NCBI GenBank assembly: GCA_016192135.1
Contig: JACPUR010000013.1
Span: 140,277 to 204,276, forward strand
Reading direction: 5' to 3'
DNA: 64,000 nucleotides
Origin: Candidatus Tectomicrobia bacterium
Lineage (GTDB): Bacteria > UBA8248
The translations under genes were made by a program, and so were the position numbers. Of this stretch, positions 25,439 to 34,753 are shown piece by piece. The notes beneath the pieces are model-generated. The model saw nothing but the letters and a program-made list of their open reading frames with translations. It was not told where the DNA came from and ran no database searches. Each line of letters opens with the position of its first letter. Position 1 is the first letter of the stretch.

Positions 25439-26368
25439 TCAGCCCGCAGCCAGCATCCGGTACACGTTGCGCACGTTCCAAGGCATCCATTCCCGGTAGC
25501 GGGGCAACGACTCGTAGTCCCGCAGCGAGACGTTCCTCGCGGCCTCCTCCTCGCTCATCCCCTTCTTCCGCGCATCGGCCACGCCCCCCCGGAGCGCAGC
25601 GAGCATGTCACGTAAGTTATTGATTTCATTCATGGTGGCAGGTTTGCCGTGGCCCGGAACGACCGTGCGGGCGTCGAGGCGGGCCACCCTCTCCAGGCAA
25701 TCGATCCAGCCGCCGATGTCGCCGTCCCCCAGCCAGGGGAAACGGCCCACGAACAGGAGATCTCCCACGAAGACGATGCCATCGTCGGGGAGATGGACGA
25801 CGATGTCGCCGTCGCAGTGGGCCGGCCCCCAGTACTGGAGGACCACCCGGCGCTTCGGGAAATGGAACGTGAACTGGTCAGCGAAAGTGTGCCTCGGAGG
25901 GATGGGAACCACCGCGTCGTACTCGGGCGCGGCGATGCGCCCCTTGAACCAGTCCCAGGCGGGGTCGCCCGGGGGGATTAATTCGCTGATGTTGGGGCCG
26001 AACAGGTGGGCGATGCGCTTGCCGAAATCGGTGACGGTTTCTCCCGCCCCGCCGTCCGGCCCGAAGAGCTCGCGGAACTTGGCGAGGGTGATCTCGTGCG
26101 CCAGGACGGGCGTGTCCCCGGCGAAGACGATTCCCCCGCCGGTGTGGTCCAGATGGTAGTGGGTCAGGATGAGCCAGGGAAAGGGCTTGCGCGAAAGGGC
26201 CTCCAGCTCCGAGCGGAACCGCCGCGCGAGGGGGACGCTCTGCTGGGCGTCGATGACGAGGTAACCCTCCGGCGTCTCGACGGCTCCCGCGTTCGAGTCG
26301 CCTCCCGCCCCCACGAAGGCGTGCACGTCCTCGGCGAGGGTCACCAAGCGCGCTTTTTCAGGGCTCAT
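25439..26368 (-). CDS. MBL-fold metallo-hydrolase
   Basis: A 309-residue metallo-beta-lactamase-fold protein with a full zinc site: LTHYHLDHTGG (HxHxDH), His in GPAHCDGDIVV, Asp in VFVGDLLF and His in VVPGHGKP. It resembles the quinoprotein-relay/SoxH-like MBL group. No signal peptide. The ATG at 26368 is preceded by AGAGGA. As the first gene of the operon with the amidohydrolase and LVIVD protein, it may open a lactone or thioester to supply their substrate. That role is inferred from context only. Confidence 0.88.
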   Translation of the reverse strand: MSPEKARLVTLAEDVHAFVGAGGDSNAGAVETPEGYLVIDAQQSVPLARRFRSELEALSRKPFPWLILTHYHLDHTGGGIVFAGDTPVLAHEITLAKFRELFGPDGGAGETVTDFGKRIAHLFGPNISELIPPGDPAWDWFKGRIAAPEYDAVVPIPPRHTFADQFTFHFPKRRVVLQYWGPAHCDGDIVVHLPDDGIVFVGDLLFVGRFPWLGDGDIGGWIDCLERVARLDARTVVPGHGKPATMNEINNLRDMLAALRGGVADARKKGMSEEEAARNVSLRDYESLPRYREWMPWNVRNVYRMLAAG

Positions 26369-26603
26369 TTTTCCTCTGCCTGGTGTCCGGAAAACGCGGA
26401 AGGCCGGAGATGGATCATCCTCCCGGCCGCTTTCATGACGGCGATACGTTGAATATTCCACCGAACGGACGCGATGGCAAACCTCCCCGCCCGCTTCATG
26501 CCGCTCCGGGAGACGGCCAAGCCTGCGGCCGCCGCCGCAGCGCAACCTTCTCGATCAGGGGTGTCAGGGAACGGCAGGCGCGAGGCCGGGGTTGTCGAGC
26601 CGG

Positions 26604-29600
26604 TTATTTGCAGGGGAGGAAGCGAACCACGGTTTCCATTTCTTCCAAGACTTGAGCCAGCTTGGCGAGAGCTTCATCCACGTCCGCTTCGGAGGTGAAC
26701 GGGGAGAGGCTGAGGCGGACCGCGCAGTGGGCTTCCTCCTCGGAACGTCCCATGGCGAGGAGAACATGCGTGGGCTCGGGAGAGCCGGACTTGCAGGCCG
26801 AGCCCGAGGAAATGGCCACGCCGCGCTGGTCGAGGGCGATGACGAGCGACTCACCCCGCAGCCCGGGCAGCGTCATGTTGAGGGTGTTCGGGAGCCGGTC
26901 CACGGGATGGCCGTTCCGCCGGGCGCCGGGGACGATCCGGCGGATGCCCGCCTCGAGCCTGTCCCTGAGGCGGCGAATCTCCTCCGCCCGGCCGAGCCGG
27001 TCCGGGGCCAGCTCGGCCGCCTTCCCCATTCCCGCGATCTGGGGCACGTTCTCCGTCCCCGCCCGCAGTCCGCTCTCCTGCTGCCCCCCGTGGATGAGAG
27101 GCTCGATCTCCACCTCCTTGCGGACATACAGGACGCCCGCCCCCTTGGGGCCGTGGAACTTGTGGGCGGCGAGGCTCAGCAGATCCACCCCCAGCGCCTC
27201 GACATCCACCGGAATCTTGCCCGCGGCCTGCACCGCGTCCGTGTGGAAGAGCGCCCCGCGCTCGTGCGCGGCGGCGCACAACTCCCGGATGGGGAGGATC
27301 GTGCCCACCTCGTTGTTGGCCATCATCACGGATACGAGGGTCGTCCCCTCCCGGAGGGCGCTCCGCAGCCGATCCGAATCCAGGCTCCCGGTCCCGTCCA
27401 CATCGAGATAGGTGACCTCGAAACCCATCCGTTCCAGAAAGCGGAAGGCCCCCAGGACGGAAGGATGCTCGATGGCGGTGGTGACGACATGGCGCCCCTG
27501 GTGCCAGCGGGAGAAGGCGGCCCCCTTGATGGCCAGGTTGTTCGACTCCGAGCCTCCCCCCGTGAAGATGATCCGCCGGGGATTCGCCCCGATAAGCGCG
27601 CCGACCTGGCGCCGGGCATGGGCGATCGCCTCGCGCGCCTGGCGCCCCGCGAGATGCAGGCTCGACGGGTTGCCGCAGCCGTCTCCCAGGTAGGGGAGCA
27701 TAGTCTCTTTCACGGCATCATCCACTCGCGTGGTGGCGTTGTTGTCCAGGTAGATACGGCGGGCGGGGGCGGCCGGGACGGCAGCCGGCGTCATCGCGGA
27801 GGCATGATCGGCCTTCCCGTTCCGGCTCCCGCGCACGGCCTTCCCCCGCGCCTTGACGACCTCGCACAGGAGGGCCTTGTAGACCGGAAACCCGGATATT
27901 GCGTCATGGCGGGCGAGCGAGGTGAGCTCGTTCACGTTGGACGCCCGCCAGGCCTTGGGGCCGACCGGGCCGCCGCCCCCGAAGTTGCACTCGACCGCCC
28001 CCCGCGCGATGTCCTCGGTCACCCGCGCCCGGAAGCGCACCGCGCCCCTGCAGGTCCTCACCTCGACGGGGTCTCCCGTGCGGATGCCGCGCGGAGCGGC
28101 ATCCTCGGGATGAATCTCGACCACCGGGCGCGGGCTCTCCCGCACCAGGCCGGGGACGCCGTGGTGCTGGGAGCGGAAGTCCGTCTGGAGGCGGGCGCCC
28201 GAATTGAAAATGAGGGGAAATTTCCCGGCCAGGGCCGGATCTCCGATGGGTCCCTCGGCGGGTTCGGTGTACTTGGGCAGGGGCTCGTGGCCGTGCTCTT
28301 CCAGGATCGTGGAATGGATCTCGAATTTACCGGTCGGCGTGTCGAACCCCGGCCGGCCGTCGGGGCGGAGGCCCCCCTTGCGCCACTTCTGGTATTCCAG
28401 CATCGGCGACGGGATGCGCACGGTGCCTCCCGCCTCGCGCACCTGCTCCAGGGTGAAGCCCGAGCCCTGAAGGACGAAGCGCAGGAGCGCCTCTTCGCTC
28501 TGGGGGTATTGGCCGCCATAGCCAAGGCGCCGGGCCAGCTCGGCCATGATGAGGTAGTCGTTCCGCGCCTCTCCCACGGGCTCGATGAGACGCTCCCGGA
28601 GCCGGAAGATGGGCCCGTAGACCATGTACGAATCGATCTCGAACATGGTGGTGGCGGGGAGGACGATGTCGGCGTAGGCGGCGTCGGCGGTGAGCTGGCG
28701 GTCGACGGTGACGAGAAAGTCCAGCCGGGAGAGGGTCTCCCGCCAAAGGCGGGTCTCGGGCCATGAGGTGAGGAGAGAGGCTCCATGCACGATGAGCGCC
28801 CGGATGCGGTAGGGATCGCCTTTCAGGACCGAATCCACCAGAGCGCCCGCGTGGAATTCCCCCCGGTAGCGCGTGTAGACGGGGAAGCGGTGCCGGTCTG
28901 CCGCGCGGGCGGGCGCAGGGTTCTCGACGTTGCAGGAGCGGTTGACGGGGAAATGGCTGTCCTGCATGGCGAGGACCAGCCCCCCCGGCACGTCGAGCTG
29001 CCCGGCCAAGGCCCACGCCGTGAGGACGGCCCGGATGGCCTGGACGCCGCTGTCCGAGTACTCGAGGCCAGTGTACATGACGGGGGCACACCCGTTGGCG
29101 CCGCATATTCTCCGGGCGAGCCGGCGGATGGTTTCGGCGGGCACCCCGGTGACCGGCTCCACGGCTTCGGGCTTGAAGTGCCACACGTACTCCCGCAACT
29201 CCGGGAACCCATGCGTCCAGTCGCGGGCGAAACCTTCGTCGTGAATCTCCTCCTCGATCATCACCTGGATGAGGCTCAGCGCCAGCGCCCCGTCCGTGCC
29301 CGGGCGGATCGGGATCCAGCGGGCCCCCGTGCTGACGGCGGTCTCGCTGCGGCGGGGGTCGATGACGACGACCTCGGCGCCCCGCTTGGCCGCGGCGAGA
29401 ATGCGGTGCATGTCCAGGGGCGGCGAATCGGTGGCCGGATTGGCCCCCCAGACGACCACCATCTCCGCGTGCTCGATATCGGTGAACATGTTGATGAGCA
29501 TCCGGCCCATTGTGACGTGGGGGGCGATGACGGCGAAGGAAACGTAGCACAGCGCCCCCACTCCCATGGTGTTGGGCGAGCCGTAGCGGAACAACACGCT

Positions 29601-29984
29601 GGAGGCGGAAGAGACGGCGACGCCCTTCGGCTGGAAAAGATCGCAGAGCGAAAGTTCGAAGGCGCCCCGGCCGGTATAGATGGCCGCGGCTTCGGGGCCG
29701 GACTCCTCCCGGATCCGAAGGAGCCGCTCCACGATCTCCTCGTAGGCTTCATCCCAGGAAATCCGCTCGAAGCGGTTCGTGCCTTTGGAGCCGATCCGCC
29801 TCATGGGATGCCGGAGGCGGTGTCGCGAGTGGACGATCGCGGGGGCATGCCTGCCGCGGAGGCAGAGCATTCCGAGGGGATGGGTGGCGTCCGGGCGGAT
29901 ATCCGCCAGCTTGCCTCCCCGTACCCCCGCTTCCACCCAGCAACCGGCCGGGCAGATCCCGCAAATCCCCCGCTTCCACTTCAT
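26604..29984 (-). CDS. Molybdopterin oxidoreductase fused to a NifS/IscS-type cysteine desulfurase
   Basis: One uninterrupted 1126-residue frame encodes two complete enzymes. Residues 1-715 form a bis-MGD oxidoreductase with a [4Fe-4S] motif Cys8-x2-Cys11-x3-Cys15-x25-Cys41. Cys146 (ALCYVSF) after YGSPNTMG is the likely Mo ligand, as in PhsA/PsrA-type enzymes. The fold ends normally at GFPVYKALLCEVVKA. A 30-residue linker leads to a class V cysteine desulfurase (744-1126): YLDNNATT, His840, PLP Lys942 in AAHKFHGPKGAG and catalytic Cys1064 in SSGSACKSG. No Shine-Dalgarno site precedes the internal ATG at 27794. Cys-ligated Mo enzymes can need a Mo=S sulfur taken from a cysteine desulfurase, so the fused domain may sulfurate its own cofactor. 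No signal peptide. A GTG at 30032 would add 16 residues. Confidence 0.9.
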   Translation of the reverse strand: MKWKRGICGICPAGCWVEAGVRGGKLADIRPDATHPLGMLCLRGRHAPAIVHSRHRLRHPMRRIGSKGTNRFERISWDEAYEEIVERLLRIREESGPEAAAIYTGRGAFELSLCDLFQPKGVAVSSASSVLFRYGSPNTMGVGALCYVSFAVIAPHVTMGRMLINMFTDIEHAEMVVVWGANPATDSPPLDMHRILAAAKRGAEVVVIDPRRSETAVSTGARWIPIRPGTDGALALSLIQVMIEEEIHDEGFARDWTHGFPELREYVWHFKPEAVEPVTGVPAETIRRLARRICGANGCAPVMYTGLEYSDSGVQAIRAVLTAWALAGQLDVPGGLVLAMQDSHFPVNRSCNVENPAPARAADRHRFPVYTRYRGEFHAGALVDSVLKGDPYRIRALIVHGASLLTSWPETRLWRETLSRLDFLVTVDRQLTADAAYADIVLPATTMFEIDSYMVYGPIFRLRERLIEPVGEARNDYLIMAELARRLGYGGQYPQSEEALLRFVLQGSGFTLEQVREAGGTVRIPSPMLEYQKWRKGGLRPDGRPGFDTPTGKFEIHSTILEEHGHEPLPKYTEPAEGPIGDPALAGKFPLIFNSGARLQTDFRSQHHGVPGLVRESPRPVVEIHPEDAAPRGIRTGDPVEVRTCRGAVRFRARVTEDIARGAVECNFGGGGPVGPKAWRASNVNELTSLARHDAISGFPVYKALLCEVVKARGKAVRGSRNGKADHASAMTPAAVPAAPARRIYLDNNATTRVDDAVKETMLPYLGDGCGNPSSLHLAGRQAREAIAHARRQVGALIGANPRRIIFTGGGSESNNLAIKGAAFSRWHQGRHVVTTAIEHPSVLGAFRFLERMGFEVTYLDVDGTGSLDSDRLRSALREGTTLVSVMMANNEVGTILPIRELCAAAHERGALFHTDAVQAAGKIPVDVEALGVDLLSLAAHKFHGPKGAGVLYVRKEVEIEPLIHGGQQESGLRAGTENVPQIAGMGKAAELAPDRLGRAEEIRRLRDRLEAGIRRIVPGARRNGHPVDRLPNTLNMTLPGLRGESLVIALDQRGVAISSGSACKSGSPEPTHVLLAMGRSEEEAHCAVRLSLSPFTSEADVDEALAKLAQVLEEMETVVRFLPCK

Positions 29985-30070
29985 CCCGCGTGTCCTGTCA
30001 TACCGTAAGGTCCCAAGTCCCGCAGGTTTCACCCCGAAGAATCACGGGCACACAGATCGCAGGGAAAGCT

Positions 30071-30102
30071 GGAAGGCCGCGGGTAGAACCCCGCGGCCTT
30101 CC
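30071..30102 (-). terminator. Strong hairpin after the CocE/NonD hydrolase gene
   Basis: GGAAGGCCGCGGG (30071-30083) pairs perfectly with 30090-30102 around a six-base loop. On the minus strand it lies 46 bases after the hydrolase stop and is followed by AGCTTTCCC, a weak T tract. It insulates the fusion gene, which starts 87-118 bases downstream. Confidence 0.55.
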
Positions 30103-30147
30103 TCCGCGCAACCTCCTGATTCCCGTCCTTGTCCGATCGTCCGGCGC

Positions 30148-31893
30148 CTACTTCGCCGGGATAATCGGCAGCAGAAGATGCGCCGGCCGCCCCGGCCCCG
30201 TATGAAGCGTCACCTTCCGCCCGAACACCCGCAGCGGGCGATCCTGCGGATGGATGTGCCGGAACGGCCCCACGCCGTAGTAGACGCGCTCGCTCGCCTG
30301 CTTGGGCGGATTCTCGAAGCCGGGATAGACGTAATCCCGCCCCCGGACGCTCAGTCCCACCCGGTGGCCCTTCGGCACCGCGATTGAGGTCGGCCAGATT
30401 TCCACGTCGAGCTCGTATACCTCGCCCGCCTTGAGCGGCTGCTTCTCGTCGTGCGTATGATAGGGCCTGTAAGGCAGGGATTTCCTCGGATCCAGCTTTC
30501 GGTGCGAAGCCCTCAGCCAGCCGTGCCCCACGGGCGTGTGCGGGTCGTTCGAGCCCTGGAATGTGATCTCCCGCATCTCGGGGTCGAACACACGCAGCAC
30601 GAGGAAGAGGTCCGCGTCCTCCGTTTCCGACGAGATGAACAGCTTGGCCGCGGCGGGCCCGGTGATCTCCGTCTCCTTCTCGAAAGGCGCCGTCAGGAAA
30701 GTGAGACCCTTCCCCACGGCCTCGTATTCCGCCGCTCTCTCCTTCTCATGAGGCTCCGTGGAGAGAGTGGCGTTCCCGGGATGGAGATAGAATTTCGTCC
30801 ACCGCGTCCGGGCGAGGGGCCACTCGCTTTCGGCGCGCTCGACGAACTTTTCGCCCGGATGGCGGACGTGAAGAGCAATCTTGGGCTGGGTGGTCCAGCA
30901 AGTATCCTCACCCTTGAGGAAGTGGCCGAAGAAGCGCTTCTGCAGGGCGAGGCCGTAGTCGGTGTAGAAGTGGGTGAAATGGTCGAGCCCGTGCATCTCG
31001 AGCCACTTCTGCTCCGATGCGGCGTGCATGAATCCCTCGATGTTTCCCCGCGGGTGCAGTCCCACGCCTCCCCAGTTTCCGGCCGAGAGCAAGGGCACGT
31101 TGATCTTGGAGAAGTCCGGCATCCGGGCCTTCCAGTATTCGTCGATCAGCGGGTGATCGAGGAGGTCCTGCCCGTAATCGCAGCGGTTGGCGTTGAGTTC
31201 CTCGTCCGAGAGGGTCTCGGGCCCCGAGCTCCACTCGCCGTTGATCCGGCTGCGGAAATCGCGCTCCCCCCGCCCGTGCTGGCGGCGCACGACGGTGTCC
31301 TTGTACCAAGTGTCGGCGAAGATGCAATAAATCCCGCCGTGGTGGCTGAGGTCGCGGTACCAGTCCGCGGCACCCTCCCAGACGCACATGGCCGCGAGGT
31401 GGGGGGGCTGGAGAGAGGCGACGCACCACTGGTTCATGGCATAGTAGGAAATACCGTTCAGCCCCACCTTTCCGCTGCACCAGGGCTGCCCGGCCGCCCA
31501 CTCGATGCAATCGTAGAAGTCCTTCATCTCCCGGGGGGAAAACACTTCCATGAAGCCTGGGGAACGGCCCGCGCCGCGCGAATCTACCCGGACGCAGGCA
31601 TACCCGTCGGGCACCCACTTCTCCGGGTCCGCCACCTCCCAGTTCGCGTACTTGCCCGAAGAACCCGCCAGCGACTCGGGATACTTCTCGGTCAACACCT
31701 TCCACTGGGCGGGATAACCGTCCATGAGGTGCAGCCACTTGGCATAGGGCCCATAGGTCATGATGGCGGGGTACTTGCCCTCGGCGACGGGGCGGTAGAC
31801 GTCGCACCGCAGGACGACGCCGTCATCCATCTCGATCGGGACGTCCCAGTCGATTCGCATCCCATTTCGCACTTCACTCTTGAAAGCCTCCAT
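30148..31893 (-). CDS. CocE/NonD family hydrolase
   Basis: A 581-residue serine hydrolase of the CocE/NonD (X-Pro dipeptidyl-peptidase S15) family. The N-terminal alpha/beta-hydrolase domain has the oxyanion segment MTYGPYAKW and VRVDSRGAGRSPG. The nucleophile serine lies in GLNGISYYAMNQW. A helical cap contains the LSHHGG region. The C-terminal jelly-roll domain runs from about 350 to the end. GGGAGG lies four bases before the ATG at 31893. No signal peptide, so it is probably cytoplasmic. Family members split cocaine-like esters, glutaryl-cephalosporins and proline peptides. Gaps of more than 110 bases on both sides suggest a single transcription unit. Confidence 0.9.
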   Translation of the reverse strand: MEAFKSEVRNGMRIDWDVPIEMDDGVVLRCDVYRPVAEGKYPAIMTYGPYAKWLHLMDGYPAQWKVLTEKYPESLAGSSGKYANWEVADPEKWVPDGYACVRVDSRGAGRSPGFMEVFSPREMKDFYDCIEWAAGQPWCSGKVGLNGISYYAMNQWCVASLQPPHLAAMCVWEGAADWYRDLSHHGGIYCIFADTWYKDTVVRRQHGRGERDFRSRINGEWSSGPETLSDEELNANRCDYGQDLLDHPLIDEYWKARMPDFSKINVPLLSAGNWGGVGLHPRGNIEGFMHAASEQKWLEMHGLDHFTHFYTDYGLALQKRFFGHFLKGEDTCWTTQPKIALHVRHPGEKFVERAESEWPLARTRWTKFYLHPGNATLSTEPHEKERAAEYEAVGKGLTFLTAPFEKETEITGPAAAKLFISSETEDADLFLVLRVFDPEMREITFQGSNDPHTPVGHGWLRASHRKLDPRKSLPYRPYHTHDEKQPLKAGEVYELDVEIWPTSIAVPKGHRVGLSVRGRDYVYPGFENPPKQASERVYYGVGPFRHIHPQDRPLRVFGRKVTLHTGPGRPAHLLLPIIPAK

Positions 31894-32025
31894 GCTCCCT
31901 CCCGTCTGGCGCTTCGTGCCATTCGTTGCGCACCACAAATCCCGCTCGGGGAAATAAGCGTGCTTTCGCGTGCAACTGCATCAAGCTTTTCTCACAGCCC
32001 CCCGCGTCGGCGCCTTGCTTCGGCC

Positions 32026-34671
32026 TCAGGCCGGCGGCGAAGCGGGGGCTGAGGAGGATTCAGCGGGGATTGGCAGGGGGCCCCCGGCCTCCGCCTGCCC
32101 CCGCGCGCGGACGTTCTGAACCACGATTCCGGCGATCATCAAGAGCGTTCCCAATGAGAACGTCCACCACACATCGGAGAAAAGAAGGAACGCGGCCAGC
32201 AGGAAGTTCGCGCGCTCCAAGACCTTAAGCCTGCACCGCAGGAATCCCTCGAATCCCGCTGCGGTGCAATAGAAGCCCATGAAGGTGGTCACCCATACCA
32301 CCAGGATGTGCGGCCAGGAGGCATCCTTGTTCATGAGAATCGGGGTGTACGCCATGAGGAAGGGCACGATGTAGAGCGCCCAAGCCAGGCGCACCGATGC
32401 GAACCCCGTCCGCATGGGGTCCGCCCCGGCGATGCCCGCCGCGATGAAGGCACCCAGCGCGAAGGGGGGTGTGAGCGGAGCGGTAACGGTGAACCACAGG
32501 GTCAGGAGATGCGCGTTGAGGAGCGGCACCCCCAACTTGAGCAGCGCGGGCACGGCCAGGACGGAGAGGAGGATGTAGGCGGCCGAGGCCGTCATGCCCA
32601 TCCCCATCACGTAGGCGGCCGCCCCGCACAGGAGGATGACCATCGGCAGCTCGGTCCACTGCCAGCCGAACAGATCGACGAAGGTCTGGGCATATCCCAG
32701 GACGATCGAGGGAAACTTGAGGCCCAGGCCGGGAAGCGAGATGCCGGCCAGCATGACCCCCACCACCCCCGCCGTTACCCCGATGATGAGCGAGTTCAGG
32801 GCGCCTTTTTCCAGGCCATCCAGCACCCGGGGGGAGGAAAGAACCAGGATCGCCGTGACGCCCCAGAAAAGGGATTGGCCGGCCTCGGCGCCCGCCAGCA
32901 GGAGGACGGCGGGCACGGCGGTGCCCGCCGCCAGCATCCAGTTCTCCCGCCAGAAAGTTCCGCGGGGGGCCGCCACCGCCTCGGCGACGATGCGCTGGTA
33001 TTCCGCCTCTATCTTTTCAGCGGAATGGTGGTCCCGGAGCATGGCCGCCTTTACCTCCTCGGCCCTGACCCGGGCCCAGTCCACGCCGGTGCCCCATGGG
33101 GGCACGCCCAGGGCGCGCGCGACGAGAGGAGGAAGGCCGATGATGCGTGTATCCTCCCGGAAGAAGCCGAGGAAGATGGAGAGCATGATGGCCCAAAGGG
33201 CCGCATCGAAGGGGGAGCGCCCGATGACGAGGCGGATGACAAGCACCAAGACGGGGAGGAGGAGATAGCCCTCCTTCCGCATCACTTCGCCGAGGCGGGG
33301 CAGCTCTTCCTTCGGAATGCCGTGGATGCCCCATAGGCCGGCGCGGTGATGGACCGACATGTAGCACTGGTAGTAGTACATCACGGCGGGCATGAACGCG
33401 ACGAGGGCGATGTAGTTGTAGTCGATCTCGGTGAAGGCGGCCATGAGGAAGGCCGCCGAGCCCATGACCGGGGGCATCAGGATTCCCCCGGTCGAGGCGA
33501 CCGCCTCCACCGCGGCCGCGAAGTGTGGCATGAAGCCGGATCGCTTCATCATCGGGATGGTGAAGGTGCCCGTGATCACGATGTTGGGCGCTCCGCTCCC
33601 GCAGATCATCCCCACGAGCCCGCTCGATACGACGGCCGCCTTGGCCGGGCCGCCGCGCAGATGGCCCACCAGGGCGAACGAGAGCTTCACGAAGACATCC
33701 CCCACCTTCGTCATCTCCAGGAACACCCCGAAGATGATGAAGAGGAAGACGTAGCTCGCATAGACCCCCGCGACCACGCCGAAGATACCCTCCGAGCCGA
33801 AGAGGAAATAGGAGAGCTCATTCCAGGTGAAGCCGGCGTGATGCAGGCGGCCGGAAATCGCGTTGCCGTGGACCGCGTAAACACAGAACAGAATACCGAG
33901 GGCGGGCAGGACCCAGCCGAGGAGCCGACGGCACATCTCGATGGAGATGGCGGCCGCGAGGAAGCCCATGATCACGTCGTGCCAGACGATGATTCCCGCC
34001 CGCTCGCCCCGGTCCGCGAAGTTCACGATGTAGTTGAGGACGATGCCCAAGGTGATGACGAACAGCAGGACGTCCACCACCGAGGGTCGGTGCTTCGGGG
34101 ACCGCTCCCTCGCGGGATAGTAGAAGAAGGTCAGTATCGCCGTGAAGAAGATGTACAGCGTGAGGTAATACTGGAATGCGTAGAGCTGCAGGGTGGGAAA
34201 CTGGAAGGTTCCCCATATCCAGGAGAGATTCTTGGAGAGCCCGGTCGGAAGGACCGGGCCGAGGAAATAGACCAGCGGCTCGCCGAAGCCGAGCAGGAGA
34301 TCCACCCGGGCGCTGTTGGCCGCGCCGTAGAGGAAATACCCGCTGAAAACGACCGCCGAGAGCCAAATCGCCACGCGGGGGAAAAGGCATACCCCCGTCG
34401 TGTAGAAGAAGAGGACCCCCGAGACCGACAAGCTCAGCAGGGGCAGCCGGATCTCCTGCCAAGCCCATTCGTAGTCAATGGGCATGAACAGGGTGAACGT
34501 CCTCCCTCCGATGAACAGTTGATAAATGACAAAAAGAACGGTCAGGACCGCCCAGAGGGGGAATAGTTCCTTCTGAAGGCCTGGCGCCATGATCCGGCGG
34601 GGTTTCATTTCTGGGGATATGAGGAATTTCAAGCAGCTGAGCAGGTTTCTGATGCCCGGGCTCATCGCCAC
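32026..34671 (-). CDS. TRAP transporter fused permease (DctQ-DctM type) with a hydrophilic insert
   Basis: An 881-residue membrane protein with about 20 hydrophobic segments. The first 200 residues hold a DctQ-like part. The DctM part starts near residue 230 and includes AKAAVVSSGLVGMICGSGAPN, GGILMPPVMGSAAFLM and, further on, YVMGMGMTASAAYI. Typical fused permeases have 620-700 residues; this one has an extra charged stretch (about 505-578, including DWARVRAEEVKAAML) in a loop and a longer N-terminus. The GTG at 34671 has GGAAGG six bases upstream. It pairs with the TAXI receptor gene upstream, with an intrinsic terminator between them. Confidence 0.9.
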   Translation of the reverse strand: MAMSPGIRNLLSCLKFLISPEMKPRRIMAPGLQKELFPLWAVLTVLFVIYQLFIGGRTFTLFMPIDYEWAWQEIRLPLLSLSVSGVLFFYTTGVCLFPRVAIWLSAVVFSGYFLYGAANSARVDLLLGFGEPLVYFLGPVLPTGLSKNLSWIWGTFQFPTLQLYAFQYYLTLYIFFTAILTFFYYPARERSPKHRPSVVDVLLFVITLGIVLNYIVNFADRGERAGIIVWHDVIMGFLAAAISIEMCRRLLGWVLPALGILFCVYAVHGNAISGRLHHAGFTWNELSYFLFGSEGIFGVVAGVYASYVFLFIIFGVFLEMTKVGDVFVKLSFALVGHLRGGPAKAAVVSSGLVGMICGSGAPNIVITGTFTIPMMKRSGFMPHFAAAVEAVASTGGILMPPVMGSAAFLMAAFTEIDYNYIALVAFMPAVMYYYQCYMSVHHRAGLWGIHGIPKEELPRLGEVMRKEGYLLLPVLVLVIRLVIGRSPFDAALWAIMLSIFLGFFREDTRIIGLPPLVARALGVPPWGTGVDWARVRAEEVKAAMLRDHHSAEKIEAEYQRIVAEAVAAPRGTFWRENWMLAAGTAVPAVLLLAGAEAGQSLFWGVTAILVLSSPRVLDGLEKGALNSLIIGVTAGVVGVMLAGISLPGLGLKFPSIVLGYAQTFVDLFGWQWTELPMVILLCGAAAYVMGMGMTASAAYILLSVLAVPALLKLGVPLLNAHLLTLWFTVTAPLTPPFALGAFIAAGIAGADPMRTGFASVRLAWALYIVPFLMAYTPILMNKDASWPHILVVWVTTFMGFYCTAAGFEGFLRCRLKVLERANFLLAAFLLFSDVWWTFSLGTLLMIAGIVVQNVRARGQAEAGGPLPIPAESSSAPASPPA

Positions 34672-34705
34672 CGCGAGCCTTCCTCTTTAGCAAGAACCGG
34701 AAGAG

Positions 34706-34740
34706 AAAAATCCCCGGACGGGATGCGCCCCCGCCCGGGG
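34706..34740 (-). terminator. Intrinsic terminator between TRAP receptor and permease genes
   Basis: An imperfect stem (CCCCGG with one mismatch then CGGG, 34712-34740) is followed on the minus strand by TTTTT at 34710-34706. It lies 14 bases after the receptor stop. Partial read-through would give more receptor than permease. Confidence 0.7.
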
Positions 34741-34753
34741 AAGGTTCGCTGCC

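Noticed and set aside
27794..27800. Internal ATG as the start of a separate cysteine desulfurase gene
   Set aside because: The frame is continuous with the molybdoenzyme, there is no Shine-Dalgarno site at a usable distance and no stop codon separates them.
26604..29984. Naming the fused N-terminal half a formate dehydrogenase
   Set aside because: The FeS and Cys-ligand pattern fits several Cys-type molybdoenzymes, including thiosulfate and polysulfide reductases; no residue seen is diagnostic for formate.
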